A DNA stretch of 64,000 nucleotides from Methanobacterium sp. UBA375 (GTDB taxonomy: Archaea > Methanobacteriota > Methanobacteria > Methanobacteriales > Methanobacteriaceae), in contig DAGC01000004.1 in the NCBI GenBank assembly GCA_002495625.1, positions 119,870 through 183,869 of the forward strand. Reading direction: 5' to 3'. This document shows positions 24,227-33,042 of the stretch, piece by piece. Position numbers and translations under genes: made by a program. The notes beneath the pieces are model-generated. The model made no database searches. It worked only from the letters and a program-made list of their open reading frames with translations, and was not told where the DNA came from. How positions within the stretch are numbered: the first letter of the stretch is position 1; each line of letters begins with the position of its first letter.

Positions 24227-24436
24227 ATGGGTGAATTACCAAAAGCTCCAGTTGGGAGACTAATAAAAAATGCAGGTGCACAGAGAGTCAGTATGGATGC
24301 TGAAGAAGCATTAGACAAAGCATTGGAAGCATGGGCGGAAGATGTATCCATACAAGCAGTTAAATTTGCAAAACACGCTGGCAGAAAAACAGTTAAAGCA
24401 TCGGACATCGAAATGGCTGTAAAAAATCTGGGATGA
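24227..24436 (+). CDS. Archaeal histone
   Basis: The 69-residue histone-fold protein compacts DNA as dimers and longer polymers. It opens GELPKAPVGRLIKNAG, has the three helices with RVSMDAEEAL and AEDVSIQAVKFAKHAGRKTV, and ends AVKNLG without a tail. ATG 24227 is 5-6 nt after AGGTGA; an upstream GTG at 24218 would add three residues and overlaps that ribosome site. ATTTAAATAAG near 24183 is a probable TATA box, and a hairpin with a long T-tract follows the stop, so it is a single-gene unit. Confidence 0.95.
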   Translation: MGELPKAPVGRLIKNAGAQRVSMDAEEALDKALEAWAEDVSIQAVKFAKHAGRKTVKASDIEMAVKNLG

Positions 24437-24463
24437 AATTTCCCACATTTTTTTATTTTTTTT
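24429..24463 (+). terminator. Hairpin and T-tract after the histone gene
   Basis: TGGGA (24429-24433) pairs with TCCCA (24441-24445) around 7 nt, followed by runs of seven and eight T with one interruption. Confidence 0.6.
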
Positions 24464-24563
24464 CATCTACTACGAATTTTCAAATCATAGAAGAACTTTT
24501 AATTCCCACTTTTAATAATATAAATACCAATTCTATTTTTTAAATGGATATAAACTGATTACC

Positions 24564-26096
24564 ATGTGTGCTATTGCCGGAATACAGGGAGAAGAAATAT
24601 CGAATCAATTACGTGAAATGTTAGAAACTTTGAAACATCGTGGAGAGGATGGGAGCGGTGTTTTTTCAGGTGATAAACTTTCATATGGAGTTCTGGACGA
24701 GATGGAGATCCCACGAGGGAACTTTGCACTGGGACATAACCTCCTATCCATAGTGGGTAGAGAAGTGGTACAGCCCCTGGCAGATGGTAAATTAGTATTA
24801 GTTTGTAATGGGGAGATATACAATTTCAGAGAACTTAAAAGAGACTTCCACCTACAAACGAATTCAGACTCAGACTGTGAAGTAATACTCGCTCTAATCA
24901 AGAAATTCTACACCGGATCACTTCGAGAAGCTCTAAAAGAAACCATAAAATACCTGGAAGGTGACTATGCCTTCGCAGTCTATGACGGTGTAGATCTGGC
25001 GGTGATAAGGGACCCGGTAGGTGTAAAGCCAGTCTACTATGGGATCGATCAAAACCGTTATGGAATAGATCAAAAACTACAGGCCTTTGCCTCCGAGAGG
25101 AAAGCACTGTGGAAGATAGGTATCCAGGAAGTGGAAACCCTAAAACCAGGATACATGCTCTACAACTGGGAGATGGAGGAACTAGAAGAGAACTTTAAAA
25201 CCATAGCAGAAAGATTCAACACCAAATTTAACCAGGATTTAAGGGGTAAAACTGATGTTAAACCCTATTTAAAGGATAAAACAGCCATTAAACCCTACTT
25301 AAAAAACCAGTTAGAAACTAAACTGATAGATTCGGTGAAAAAAAGGCTCAGAGGCCTATCCCGGGTAGGTGTTATGTTTTCTGGTGGGATAGACAGCACC
25401 ATACTGGCCCATCTCTCCCGTGAGATGGGAGTAGAAACCATCCTGTACACTGTGGGACGTGAAGATTCAGCTGACTTCAAATTTGCACGTAAAAGTGCGG
25501 AAGATATGGGTCTTCCCATCCGTTTAGGTAAGGTGACCAGGGACGATGTCAGAGATTACCTCCCCCGTGTATTAAATGCTATAGAAGAGTTCAACCTAAT
25601 GAAATTAGGGGTGGCAATGCCAGCATACCTGGCCGCGGAGATGGCCCGGGAAGATGGGATCAAGGTCATGCTATCCGGCCAGGGTGCCGATGAACTCTTC
25701 GCCGGATACCACCGCTACCTGAAATTCTACCAGGAACAGGGAGAAGAAGCCCAGAAAAACCTTAACACAGATATAAATAACCTGTACCAGGTTAACCTCC
25801 AGCGGGATGACGCGGTGACCATGGCCAGTGGAGTGGAACTACGGGTTCCCTACCTCGATCTGGATGTTATAAATATGGCCATGAATATACCTATGGAATA
25901 TAAGATCAAAGGTGAAGACGACCAGCTCCGGAAGTGCATCCTACGGGAAGTTGCCCGGGATCTGGGCGTACCAAAAGAAAACGTAAAAAGACCCAAAAAG
26001 GCGGCCCAGTACGGTTCTGGCATTGATAAGATGCTTCGCCGGGTACTTAAGGATGATGATGTACTTAAAAACGAAGATATCAAGTTTTACATTTAA
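24564..26096 (+). CDS. asnB: Asparagine synthetase (glutamine-hydrolysing)
   Basis: Converts aspartate, glutamine and ATP to asparagine. The N-terminal Ntn glutaminase begins with catalytic Cys2 (MCAIAGIQ) and contains CNGEIYNFREL; the synthetase domain has the PP-loop MFSGGIDSTILA (near residue 272) and LSGQGADELFAGY. The length, 510 residues, is longer than many archaeal AsnB proteins because of two in-frame micro-duplications: seven codons (YGIDQNR/YGIDQKL, 25038-25079) and ten codons (KTDVKPYLKD/KTAIKPYLKN, 25248-25307). Both fall in linker or surface positions. It precedes gatC, the ACT protein and homoserine dehydrogenase on the same strand, an aspartate-family cluster. Confidence 0.93.
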   Translation: MCAIAGIQGEEISNQLREMLETLKHRGEDGSGVFSGDKLSYGVLDEMEIPRGNFALGHNLLSIVGREVVQPLADGKLVLVCNGEIYNFRELKRDFHLQTNSDSDCEVILALIKKFYTGSLREALKETIKYLEGDYAFAVYDGVDLAVIRDPVGVKPVYYGIDQNRYGIDQKLQAFASERKALWKIGIQEVETLKPGYMLYNWEMEELEENFKTIAERFNTKFNQDLRGKTDVKPYLKDKTAIKPYLKNQLETKLIDSVKKRLRGLSRVGVMFSGGIDSTILAHLSREMGVETILYTVGREDSADFKFARKSAEDMGLPIRLGKVTRDDVRDYLPRVLNAIEEFNLMKLGVAMPAYLAAEMAREDGIKVMLSGQGADELFAGYHRYLKFYQEQGEEAQKNLNTDINNLYQVNLQRDDAVTMASGVELRVPYLDLDVINMAMNIPMEYKIKGEDDQLRKCILREVARDLGVPKENVKRPKKAAQYGSGIDKMLRRVLKDDDVLKNEDIKFYI

Positions 26097-26132
26097 CGAT
26101 AATCCCTAAAAGCAGAGAGGAGTGTTCTAAAA

Positions 26133-26348
26133 TTGAAGATTGAAAAGGAAGCAGAGATAATCCTCGAGAAATTCTCCAAGGTACTGGAGAATATAAAAGA
26201 TCTTGAAGAAACCCATTACATCGTGGATAATGTTAATTTATCACGTGAAGATAAGGCACAGGAGAAAAATCCCGAGAAAATCCTTCGAAATGCTGATGTT
26301 GATGAGGAAGGAAATCTCATAGCAGAAAAAGGAAAATGGGTCAGATAA
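26133..26348 (+). CDS. gatC: Asp-tRNA(Asn)/Glu-tRNA(Gln) amidotransferase subunit C
   Basis: The 71-residue archaeal GatC, which holds GatA and GatB together in the enzyme converting Asp-tRNA(Asn) to Asn-tRNA(Asn), has the characteristic LEETHYIVDNVNLSRED region and ends RNADVDEEGNLIAEKGKWV. TTG 26133 follows GAGGAG with about 10-nt spacing. It starts 36 bp after asnB and 1 bp before the ACT gene, so it is within an operon. gatA and gatB are not in the window. Confidence 0.85.
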   Translation: MKIEKEAEIILEKFSKVLENIKDLEETHYIVDNVNLSREDKAQEKNPEKILRNADVDEEGNLIAEKGKWVR

Positions 26349-26349
26349 G

Positions 26350-26838
26350 ATGAGGTTAAAACTGGTATTAGAACTTCTAGACGTTCCAGGACAGCTCATG
26401 GACGCATTAAATCCCATAGGGAGATTAGGAGCTAACATAGTTGCTGTAATCCACCAGAGGGATGTTAAAACAGAAAGAGGCACCGTCCCTGTACAGATAA
26501 CCATAGAAGGAGATAAAGATACCCTCAACGAAGTTTTAAACCTGATAGAAGAAACCGGGATCGAGATCATAGAAGTGGATGGAATCCTGCGCAAAGAGAA
26601 GATAACCACCATACTGGTGGGTAACATAGTTGATCAGGACCTCAAAGACACAGTCAACCTGTTAAATAAAATAGAAGGTGTGATGGTGGCCGATTTAGAC
26701 CTGAAGATGTCGGATCATCCGGAGAAATCCGCCTCCCGAATAGTGATTGAAGCCCAACAGGGCAGAAAAAAGGAAGTACTGACTAAAATAAAGGATATAG
26801 GTAATTTAAAAGGATTCCTGGTTATAAACGAAGTATAA
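26350..26838 (+). CDS. ACT-domain regulatory protein
   Basis: The 162-residue protein begins with an ACT domain (LVLELLDVPGQLMDALNPIG, about residues 3-75) and has a second, less typical alpha/beta half. ACT domains bind amino acids and tune enzymes. It starts 1 bp after gatC and 56 bp before homoserine dehydrogenase, and that enzyme here lacks its own ACT domain, so it probably provides feedback sensing of threonine or another aspartate-family amino acid. The partner is inferred from position only. Confidence 0.82.
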   Translation: MRLKLVLELLDVPGQLMDALNPIGRLGANIVAVIHQRDVKTERGTVPVQITIEGDKDTLNEVLNLIEETGIEIIEVDGILRKEKITTILVGNIVDQDLKDTVNLLNKIEGVMVADLDLKMSDHPEKSASRIVIEAQQGRKKEVLTKIKDIGNLKGFLVINEV

Positions 26839-26894
26839 AACAGGTTAATTTTAAGTTTAATAGGCTTAATTTAATTTTTACTGGAGGAATTTCT

Positions 26895-27905
26895 TTGAAA
26901 ATATGTTTAATGGGATTCGGTTCCGTGGGACAGGGAGTGGCCCGTGTATTCCAGATAAAAAAGCACGAGATAAAGGAAGAATATGGACTGGACCTGGAAC
27001 TAGTCGCCGCCCTGGACCGGAGTGGTGCAACAATCAATCCAGAAGGACTGGACTTAAAACTGCTCCTGGAGACTAAAAAACTCACAGGCAAAGTTTCAAA
27101 ATATCCCGAGTATGGTGAAGAAGGAGTACCTGGACTGGAAGTCCTGGATAGGGTAGAATACGATTGCCTGATAGAGGTAACCCCCACCAACATAGAAGAC
27201 GGAGAACCAGCACTATCACACATCCTGAAGGCCATGGGTGATGGTAAAGATGTGGTAACATCCAATAAAGGTCCTTTGGCACTGAAATTCAGCGAACTTG
27301 CCCAGACAGCCAGGGATAACCGTGTTGAATTTAAATATGAAGCATCTGTAGGAGGGGCCATGCCCATTATAAACTTCGCCCATGAAACACTCTCTGGATG
27401 TAAAATAGAATCAATCTACGGGATATTAAACGGTACCACCAATTACATCCTCTCCAGAATGGCCAAGGAAGGATCATCCTACGAACAAACATTAAATGAA
27501 GCCCAGGAGATGGGAATAGCAGAAACCGACCCTACCCAGGATGTTGAAGGAGAAGACGCTGCCTGTAAAGTAGTGATACTTGCAAATTCCATTCTCAAGA
27601 TGGACGTAACCTATGCAGATGTGGAAGTGAATGGCATATCACAGATAACCCCCGAATCAATTTCCCTGGCAAAAAAAGAGGGGTATCTGATCAAACTCAT
27701 CGGTGAAGTCTCACCAGATTCCCTGGAAGTATCACCCCGACTGGTGAAGGAAGGTTCTCCATTTGCTGTGGAGGGAACCCTCAATGTGGCAACCCTTAAA
27801 ACCGACCTGGCCGATGAGGTGACCGTGGTGGGTAAGGGAGCCGGTTCTATAGAAACCGCTTCCGCTATTTTAAGTGATGTGATAAGCATCTGGAAAACTA
27901 AATAA
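26895..27905 (+). CDS. hom: Homoserine dehydrogenase
   Basis: Reduces aspartate semialdehyde to homoserine, the branch point to threonine and methionine. The 336-residue product has the NAD(P) loop GFGSVGQGVARVF, the TSNKGPLAL motif, and the catalytic region GILNGTTNYILSRM with EADP-like AETDPTQDVEGEDAACK. Its length matches the short form without an ACT domain. TTG 26895 is preceded by GGAGG. The ACT protein just upstream probably supplies regulation, and an ApgM-family gene follows 89 bp later. Confidence 0.93.
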   Translation: MKICLMGFGSVGQGVARVFQIKKHEIKEEYGLDLELVAALDRSGATINPEGLDLKLLLETKKLTGKVSKYPEYGEEGVPGLEVLDRVEYDCLIEVTPTNIEDGEPALSHILKAMGDGKDVVTSNKGPLALKFSELAQTARDNRVEFKYEASVGGAMPIINFAHETLSGCKIESIYGILNGTTNYILSRMAKEGSSYEQTLNEAQEMGIAETDPTQDVEGEDAACKVVILANSILKMDVTYADVEVNGISQITPESISLAKKEGYLIKLIGEVSPDSLEVSPRLVKEGSPFAVEGTLNVATLKTDLADEVTVVGKGAGSIETASAILSDVISIWKTK

Positions 27906-27994
27906 TCACTGGAAATCTATTTAAATTGAAGACTTACTTTTTTATTATTAGAAAACTATCTTACATTAATGAGCTTACCTGGTGAATTAGAAAA

Positions 27995-29215
27995 ATGAAA
28001 TACGTAGTAGTAATAGGGGATGGAATGGCTGACTACCCCCTGGAAGAGTTAAAGGGTAAAACACCTTTACAAACAGCCCAAATCCCCAATATGGATTACA
28101 TAGCATCTAATGGTGTAAATGGTCTCCTGAAGACCATCCCGGATAGTATGGAGCCTGGTTCTGATGTGGCCAACATGTCCATCATGGGCTACGATCCAAA
28201 GAAGTATTACACTGGCCGGGGCCCCCTAGAAGCGGCCAGCATCGGAGCAAAACTGGGGGATGGTGATGTGGCCTTCCGCTGCAACTTCATCTACCAGGAG
28301 GATGGGTTGCTTTCCAACTTCAACGCAGACCACGTATCCACCGAAGAGTCCTCAGAACTGGTGGAAACCCTGAACCAGTCCTTCTATGAATATGGGAAGT
28401 TTTATCTGGGTGTCAGTTACCGGAACCTCTTCGTAAGTGAAGATCATCAGATGGCCTCCCTGGAAGCCGTCCCACCCCATGATATCGTGGGAGAACCAAT
28501 TAAGGAACATCTCATCCAGTCCAGTGATGAAAGCCCAGCGAGTCGTGAAAGGGCCAAACTGATTAACCGGATAATGGATGAGTCCCGGGAGATACTCCAG
28601 AACCATCCAGTCAACCTTAAAAGGATGGAAGAAGGTAAAAAACCAGCCAACATGATCTGGTTATGGGGTCAGGGCCCTAAACCACAGTTGGACCCATTTG
28701 TAGATAGATACGGGCTTAAAGGAGCTACCATCACTGGAGTAGATCTCATCAAGGGCCTGGGTGTTTATATGGGACTGACCAATGTCTATGTACCGGGAGC
28801 CACCGGTTACTACGATACTGATTACTGTGGTAAGGCTAAGTACGCTCTTAAGTCCCTGGAAGACCATGACCTGGTCTTCATCCATGTAGAAGCCCCTGAT
28901 GAAGCGGCACACGCCGGTGATGTGGAGGAGAAGATAAAGGCCATAGAGAGGATAGATGAAAGGATCCTGGGGAAACTCTTGGACAAACTGCCAGAATATG
29001 ATGATGATTATTCTCTTTCTATTTTACCAGACCATCCCACACCAATCACCCTCAAAACCCACATCAAAGACCCCGTGCCCTACGCCATGTATTCTACTAA
29101 AGGTACGAGTGATGAAGTTACCTCATACGATGAATTAGGGGGTAAACAGGGTTCCCAGGGTTTAAGGGATGGATACAGGTTTATGGATAACCTGCTTGAA
29201 TATTCTAATCCCTAA
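27995..29215 (+). CDS. apgM: ApgM-family phosphoglycerate mutase or homoserine kinase analogue
   Basis: This alkaline-phosphatase-superfamily protein of 406 residues has the metal-binding start VVIGDGMADYP, the nucleophile region DVANMSIMGYDPKKYY, DEAAHAGD and LPDHPTPI. The family includes archaeal cofactor-independent phosphoglycerate mutase (glycolysis/gluconeogenesis). Relatives next to threonine genes have been proposed as functional analogues of homoserine kinase. Its place directly after hom favours that second possibility here, but sequence alone cannot decide. The start ATG 27995 is clear. Confidence 0.85.
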   Translation: MKYVVVIGDGMADYPLEELKGKTPLQTAQIPNMDYIASNGVNGLLKTIPDSMEPGSDVANMSIMGYDPKKYYTGRGPLEAASIGAKLGDGDVAFRCNFIYQEDGLLSNFNADHVSTEESSELVETLNQSFYEYGKFYLGVSYRNLFVSEDHQMASLEAVPPHDIVGEPIKEHLIQSSDESPASRERAKLINRIMDESREILQNHPVNLKRMEEGKKPANMIWLWGQGPKPQLDPFVDRYGLKGATITGVDLIKGLGVYMGLTNVYVPGATGYYDTDYCGKAKYALKSLEDHDLVFIHVEAPDEAAHAGDVEEKIKAIERIDERILGKLLDKLPEYDDDYSLSILPDHPTPITLKTHIKDPVPYAMYSTKGTSDEVTSYDELGGKQGSQGLRDGYRFMDNLLEYSNP

Positions 29216-29268
29216 TTCAACGTGATTGAATATACTAATCAACCTATTAGAATATTCTAATCCCTAAT
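29196..29268. repeat. Three imperfect 21-22 bp repeats at the apgM end
   Basis: Copies at 29196-29216, 29226-29247 and 29248-29268 share GAATATTCTAATC/ATATACTAATC. The first overlaps the apgM stop codon (29213-29215); the last leads into a T-run that may end transcription. Confidence 0.75.
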
Positions 29269-29445
29269 CTTTTTTAGATAATTCGATATCTTTTTATAGT
29301 AAAAAAAGTTATAATGATAACTTTATTAAAAACGAGTTTTTTTAACTTTAAAATTTACATTGTTTATCCTTATTTAAATCTAGTTAAATAGAATAGTATT
29401 TATTGATAATATTCTATACTATATTTTAAAGGGTATAGGTAGGAG

Positions 29446-31056
29446 TTGATTAATCTGTCAAAATATATAGTGGTAACCGGGGGTGTGGTGAGTTCCATTG
29501 GTAAGGGAATAACCGCTGCATCCATCGGTAGAATTTTAAGGTCTTATGGTGTGGATGTAACCGCCATAAAAATTGACCCATACCTTAATTGGGATTCTGG
29601 AACATTGAACCCCTATCAACACGGGGAGGTATTTGTAACCGACGATGGTATGGAAACAGATCTTGATCTGGGACACTACGAGAGATTCCTGGACGTGGAA
29701 CTTTCCGGTGAATCCAACATAACCACCGGGAAAGTCTACTCAGCCGTGATAAATAAGGAAAGAAAGGGAGATTTCCTGGGGGCCTGTGTACAGATCATCC
29801 CCCACATAACTGATGAGATAAAGTCCAAGATCAGGGATATCTCAAATATAACCCAGGCTGAAGTGGTCTTAGTTGAGATAGGAGGAACAGTTGGTGACAT
29901 CGAAAGCCAGCCCTTCCTGGAGGCAGTAAGACAACTCCGTAACGAGGAAGGTCACGACAACGTGATGTTCGTCCATGTGACCTACGTACCCTACCTGAAG
30001 GCTGCCGGAGAATTCAAGACCAAACCAACCCAGCACAGCACCAAAGAATTAAGGAGTACCGGTATAAACCCGGATGTTATAATTTGCCGGTCCGAATTAC
30101 CCATCGACAGCCATATCAAGGATAAAATAGCCCACTTCTGTGACGTGGAAAGAAATGCAGTGATAAACACCCCAGATGTTCATTCCATCTATGAGGTCCC
30201 CCTCATCTTAAACAGTGAAGATATGGGTGAATACGTCCTTAACCGCCTTAAGATAAATGCACATAAATCCGACCTATACGGCTGGAGCAGGATAGTGGAC
30301 TCCCTTAAAAGCTACAACTCACGGGTCACCATCGGTATCATCGGCAAATACGTGGAACTGGAGGACGCCTACATCAGTATAAGGGAAGCGTTAAAACACG
30401 CCGCGGCCCAACTGGGTACCAAAGTGGATATCGAATGGGTGCACGCCGAAGATACCATAAACATGGAGAGGATCCGGGACTTCGACGCCATGCTCATACC
30501 CGGTGGCTTCGGTGAAAGGGGAATCAGTGGAAAACTGGACGCCGTGCGCTACTCCATTGAAAACGACATACCCCTATTCGGGATCTGCCTGGGAATGCAT
30601 ACCATAGTCATCGAGTTTGCCAGGATGAACGGATTTGAAGGTGCAGACAGTACAGAATTCGATACTAACGCTAAACACCCGGTCATCGATATGATGCTGG
30701 AGCAGAAGAAGATAAAGAATATGGGTGGGACCATGAGGCTGGGAGCCTATCCCTGCAAGATCAAGGAGGGAACCCTGGCCCGGGAAGCCTATAAAAAGGA
30801 CTTAATAAGTGAACGACACAGGCACCGGTACGAGTACAACAACAAATACCGGGAGGAACTGGAGAAAAAGGGACTGGTAATCGCCGGTATCTCCCCAGAT
30901 GACTTCCTGGTGGAGATGGTGGAACTCAAGGGTCATCCCTGGCTTTTAGGCTGTCAGTTCCATCCTGAGTTCAAATCACGACCGAACAACGCTCATCCAC
31001 TGTTTGTGTCATTTGTACAGGCTGCAATTGACAACCGGAAGAGTAAGGCCAAGTAA
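29446..31056 (+). CDS. pyrG: CTP synthase
   Basis: Amidates UTP to CTP with glutamine. The 536-residue product has the N-terminal synthetase start VVTGGVVSSIGKGITAAS, HQ-type motifs PYQHGEVFVTDDG, the class I glutaminase nucleophile in FGICLGMH and the terminal HPEF. The start is uncertain: TTG 29446 directly abuts the ribosome site GGAG (29442-29445), whereas CTG 29455 has a 9-nt spacing and gives the N-terminus (M)SKYIVVTGG seen in relatives. A T-rich tract follows the stop. Confidence 0.95.
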   Translation: MINLSKYIVVTGGVVSSIGKGITAASIGRILRSYGVDVTAIKIDPYLNWDSGTLNPYQHGEVFVTDDGMETDLDLGHYERFLDVELSGESNITTGKVYSAVINKERKGDFLGACVQIIPHITDEIKSKIRDISNITQAEVVLVEIGGTVGDIESQPFLEAVRQLRNEEGHDNVMFVHVTYVPYLKAAGEFKTKPTQHSTKELRSTGINPDVIICRSELPIDSHIKDKIAHFCDVERNAVINTPDVHSIYEVPLILNSEDMGEYVLNRLKINAHKSDLYGWSRIVDSLKSYNSRVTIGIIGKYVELEDAYISIREALKHAAAQLGTKVDIEWVHAEDTINMERIRDFDAMLIPGGFGERGISGKLDAVRYSIENDIPLFGICLGMHTIVIEFARMNGFEGADSTEFDTNAKHPVIDMMLEQKKIKNMGGTMRLGAYPCKIKEGTLAREAYKKDLISERHRHRYEYNNKYREELEKKGLVIAGISPDDFLVEMVELKGHPWLLGCQFHPEFKSRPNNAHPLFVSFVQAAIDNRKSKAK

Positions 31057-31125
31057 TTCTTTTATTTCTTTATTTTTCTATTTAATTTACCATCTTCTCT
31101 TTGTTTCATCTTCGAGCTTAAGATT

Positions 31126-31185
31126 AGTATGTGTCAATCATTTGCCAAGTTAAAAAGTATGTATTAATCATTTGCTAAGTTAGAA
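31126..31185. repeat. 30-bp tandem duplication before the prepilin peptidase gene
   Basis: Copies at 31126-31155 and 31156-31185 share AGTATGT, AATCATTTG and AAGTTA blocks; a partial third copy runs to 31200. The gene starts at 31224. Confidence 0.85.
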
Positions 31186-31223
31186 GGTATGTATTTATAT
31201 AATTAATAATTTAAACTGATATC

Positions 31224-32387
31224 ATGGTCTATAATTATATACCTCTAATTGCAGCGATTATAGCAGTTTCTGCCTCCCTATATGCCAGTTACAGCGATTT
31301 AAAGAGGGGCATCATACCTAACAAACTTACCTTCCCCCTGATAGGGGTGGGATTAATTTTAAATGCTATATATGCAGTTTTAATTGGTAATTTACTGCTT
31401 ATTGTAAGCGCAGCCATCATAACCGCGGTCATCTTTGCTTTAGGGTACCTGTTCTGGAAGATGGGTGCCTGGGCCGGTGGGGATGTCAAACTATTCACTG
31501 CCCTGGCGGCATTACTTGCTGTTTATCCTCCCATAATTAATTACAATATTTTAAACTATCAGATGCCCTTTTATTCCACCTATCCCTTTCCATTTACATT
31601 GATTATAAACAGTATCCTTTCCATGTTGCCTTTCCTTTTAATCTATGTGGTTTATATAGGATTTAAGCATAAACCAAAGGTTCTGGAGGAATTAACTGCC
31701 CCATTAAAGGATTATCGCAAGAACATGGTCCAGGCTCTGGTGGTCTCATCAGCAGTGTATATTGCCTATTTCATCACCTTTCATTTGCCCTTCCAAAATC
31801 TCCTGGTGAGTATGGTACTGATAATTATATTATCACTGGTTATCTCCAGATTACCCAAACTGATCAAGGCCGTCCTGGTATCAGTCGTTATGATTTTTTC
31901 CTTAATACAGAATTTACAAGTTACAATCCTCGGATTTATAGTCTTATTTATAATAATGACGGTAACCGCAGTTGTAAGAAAATTAATGACCAAAGCCAGT
32001 AAGGAAGCCTTACAGGATGATTATAAAATTAACGAGCTCAAGGAGGGTATGATATCTGCTTACAACCTTTACCAGAAGGGTGATGAGGCATATTATGATG
32101 ATAAGAGTTTTTTCGATAAAATAAGGGAAGCTGTAAAAACCGGTGACATCTTCCTGCTGAGCGCACCCAAGGGTAAATTACTGGTGAGCACACTGGCAGC
32201 CGGTCTTAAAAATGAGGATATAGAACTCTTAAAAAAGCTTTCCAGTGAAGGTAAAATCTCAGATACCTTCAGGGTGAAGAAGGGTGTTCCCTTTGCACCT
32301 TCCATCTTAATTGGTCTGGTGATCTCCCTTTTAATAGGGGATCTGGTCATCATACTTTTCAACCTGTTGAACTGGTTGTTGTACTAA
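31224..32387 (+). CDS. Archaeal prepilin peptidase (A24 family, EppA/FlaK-like)
   Basis: This membrane aspartyl protease removes class III signal peptides from pilins. The first catalytic Asp is in SDLKRGIIPN (after two hydrophobic stretches) and the second in the GxGD-type motif AGGDVKLF near residue 93. There are about six to eight membrane helices. At 387 residues it is longer than bacterial TadV/CpaA because of a C-terminal half with extra helices, a soluble stretch and a final helix. The motif reads A-G-G-D rather than G-x-G-D. It sits 67 bp upstream of a class III pilin gene, its likely substrate. Confidence 0.85.
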   Translation: MVYNYIPLIAAIIAVSASLYASYSDLKRGIIPNKLTFPLIGVGLILNAIYAVLIGNLLLIVSAAIITAVIFALGYLFWKMGAWAGGDVKLFTALAALLAVYPPIINYNILNYQMPFYSTYPFPFTLIINSILSMLPFLLIYVVYIGFKHKPKVLEELTAPLKDYRKNMVQALVVSSAVYIAYFITFHLPFQNLLVSMVLIIILSLVISRLPKLIKAVLVSVVMIFSLIQNLQVTILGFIVLFIIMTVTAVVRKLMTKASKEALQDDYKINELKEGMISAYNLYQKGDEAYYDDKSFFDKIREAVKTGDIFLLSAPKGKLLVSTLAAGLKNEDIELLKKLSSEGKISDTFRVKKGVPFAPSILIGLVISLLIGDLVIILFNLLNWLLY

Positions 32388-32454
32388 ATAAACTAGCGGT
32401 GACACCAAAATTTATAAGGTAACAAGTTTATATCATACATTGATGTGAGGAGTT

Positions 32455-32907
32455 ATGGATAGTAGGGGACAGGCATCTGCAGAATACATATTTCTTATAC
32501 TGATTTTCTTGATAGTTCTAGCTCTAGTTACCGTTCCCTTCGCTGGACGGACCATCAATGCCACCCAAAATGTCTCCGTAACTTCTGATGCTAAAACAGC
32601 CCTTTCAACCATAGCTAATGGGGTTAACGTGGTGTACTCCAATGGACCCGGTGCTAAAAGAACTGTGAATGTGTATTTCCCACAGGATAATTCCGAGTTG
32701 TCCTATGACGATGGGGTTTTAAGTTTGGGTCTTCAAAATATTCCAGTAAATGCCAGTGTTCAGGGTAATGATAGACCGAATGTTAACGCAACTGTACCGT
32801 ATGCCGTAGAAGTAGATGGTACTGCTACCAAAGGCTGGCACGATGTGGAAATCACATGGGATATTGGAAGTACCCATATATCAGTTTCAATCAGGCCATC
32901 CCCGTAA
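32455..32907 (+). CDS. Class III signal-peptide pilin-like protein
   Basis: The leader is MDSRG and the mature protein begins QASAEYIFLILIFLIVL, the archaeal class III pattern Q-x-S-x-E-Y followed by one hydrophobic helix. The 150-residue product then has a beta-rich Asn/Val-rich domain with several potential N-glycosylation sites. GTGAGGAG precedes ATG 32455. Cleavage after Gly5 by the adjacent peptidase and assembly into a pilus are inferred. Confidence 0.88.
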   Translation: MDSRGQASAEYIFLILIFLIVLALVTVPFAGRTINATQNVSVTSDAKTALSTIANGVNVVYSNGPGAKRTVNVYFPQDNSELSYDDGVLSLGLQNIPVNASVQGNDRPNVNATVPYAVEVDGTATKGWHDVEITWDIGSTHISVSIRPSP

Positions 32908-33042
32908 AAAGTGAAATGCTTTATGCAAGTAGGAAGGATCTGTAAAATAGTTATAATCCTTTAATGCTTATTTTTAAATATTGAATTCTATAATCTATTG
33001 AATAAGTTAATAGAACGATCTCATTTTGTATACTAATTTTTT

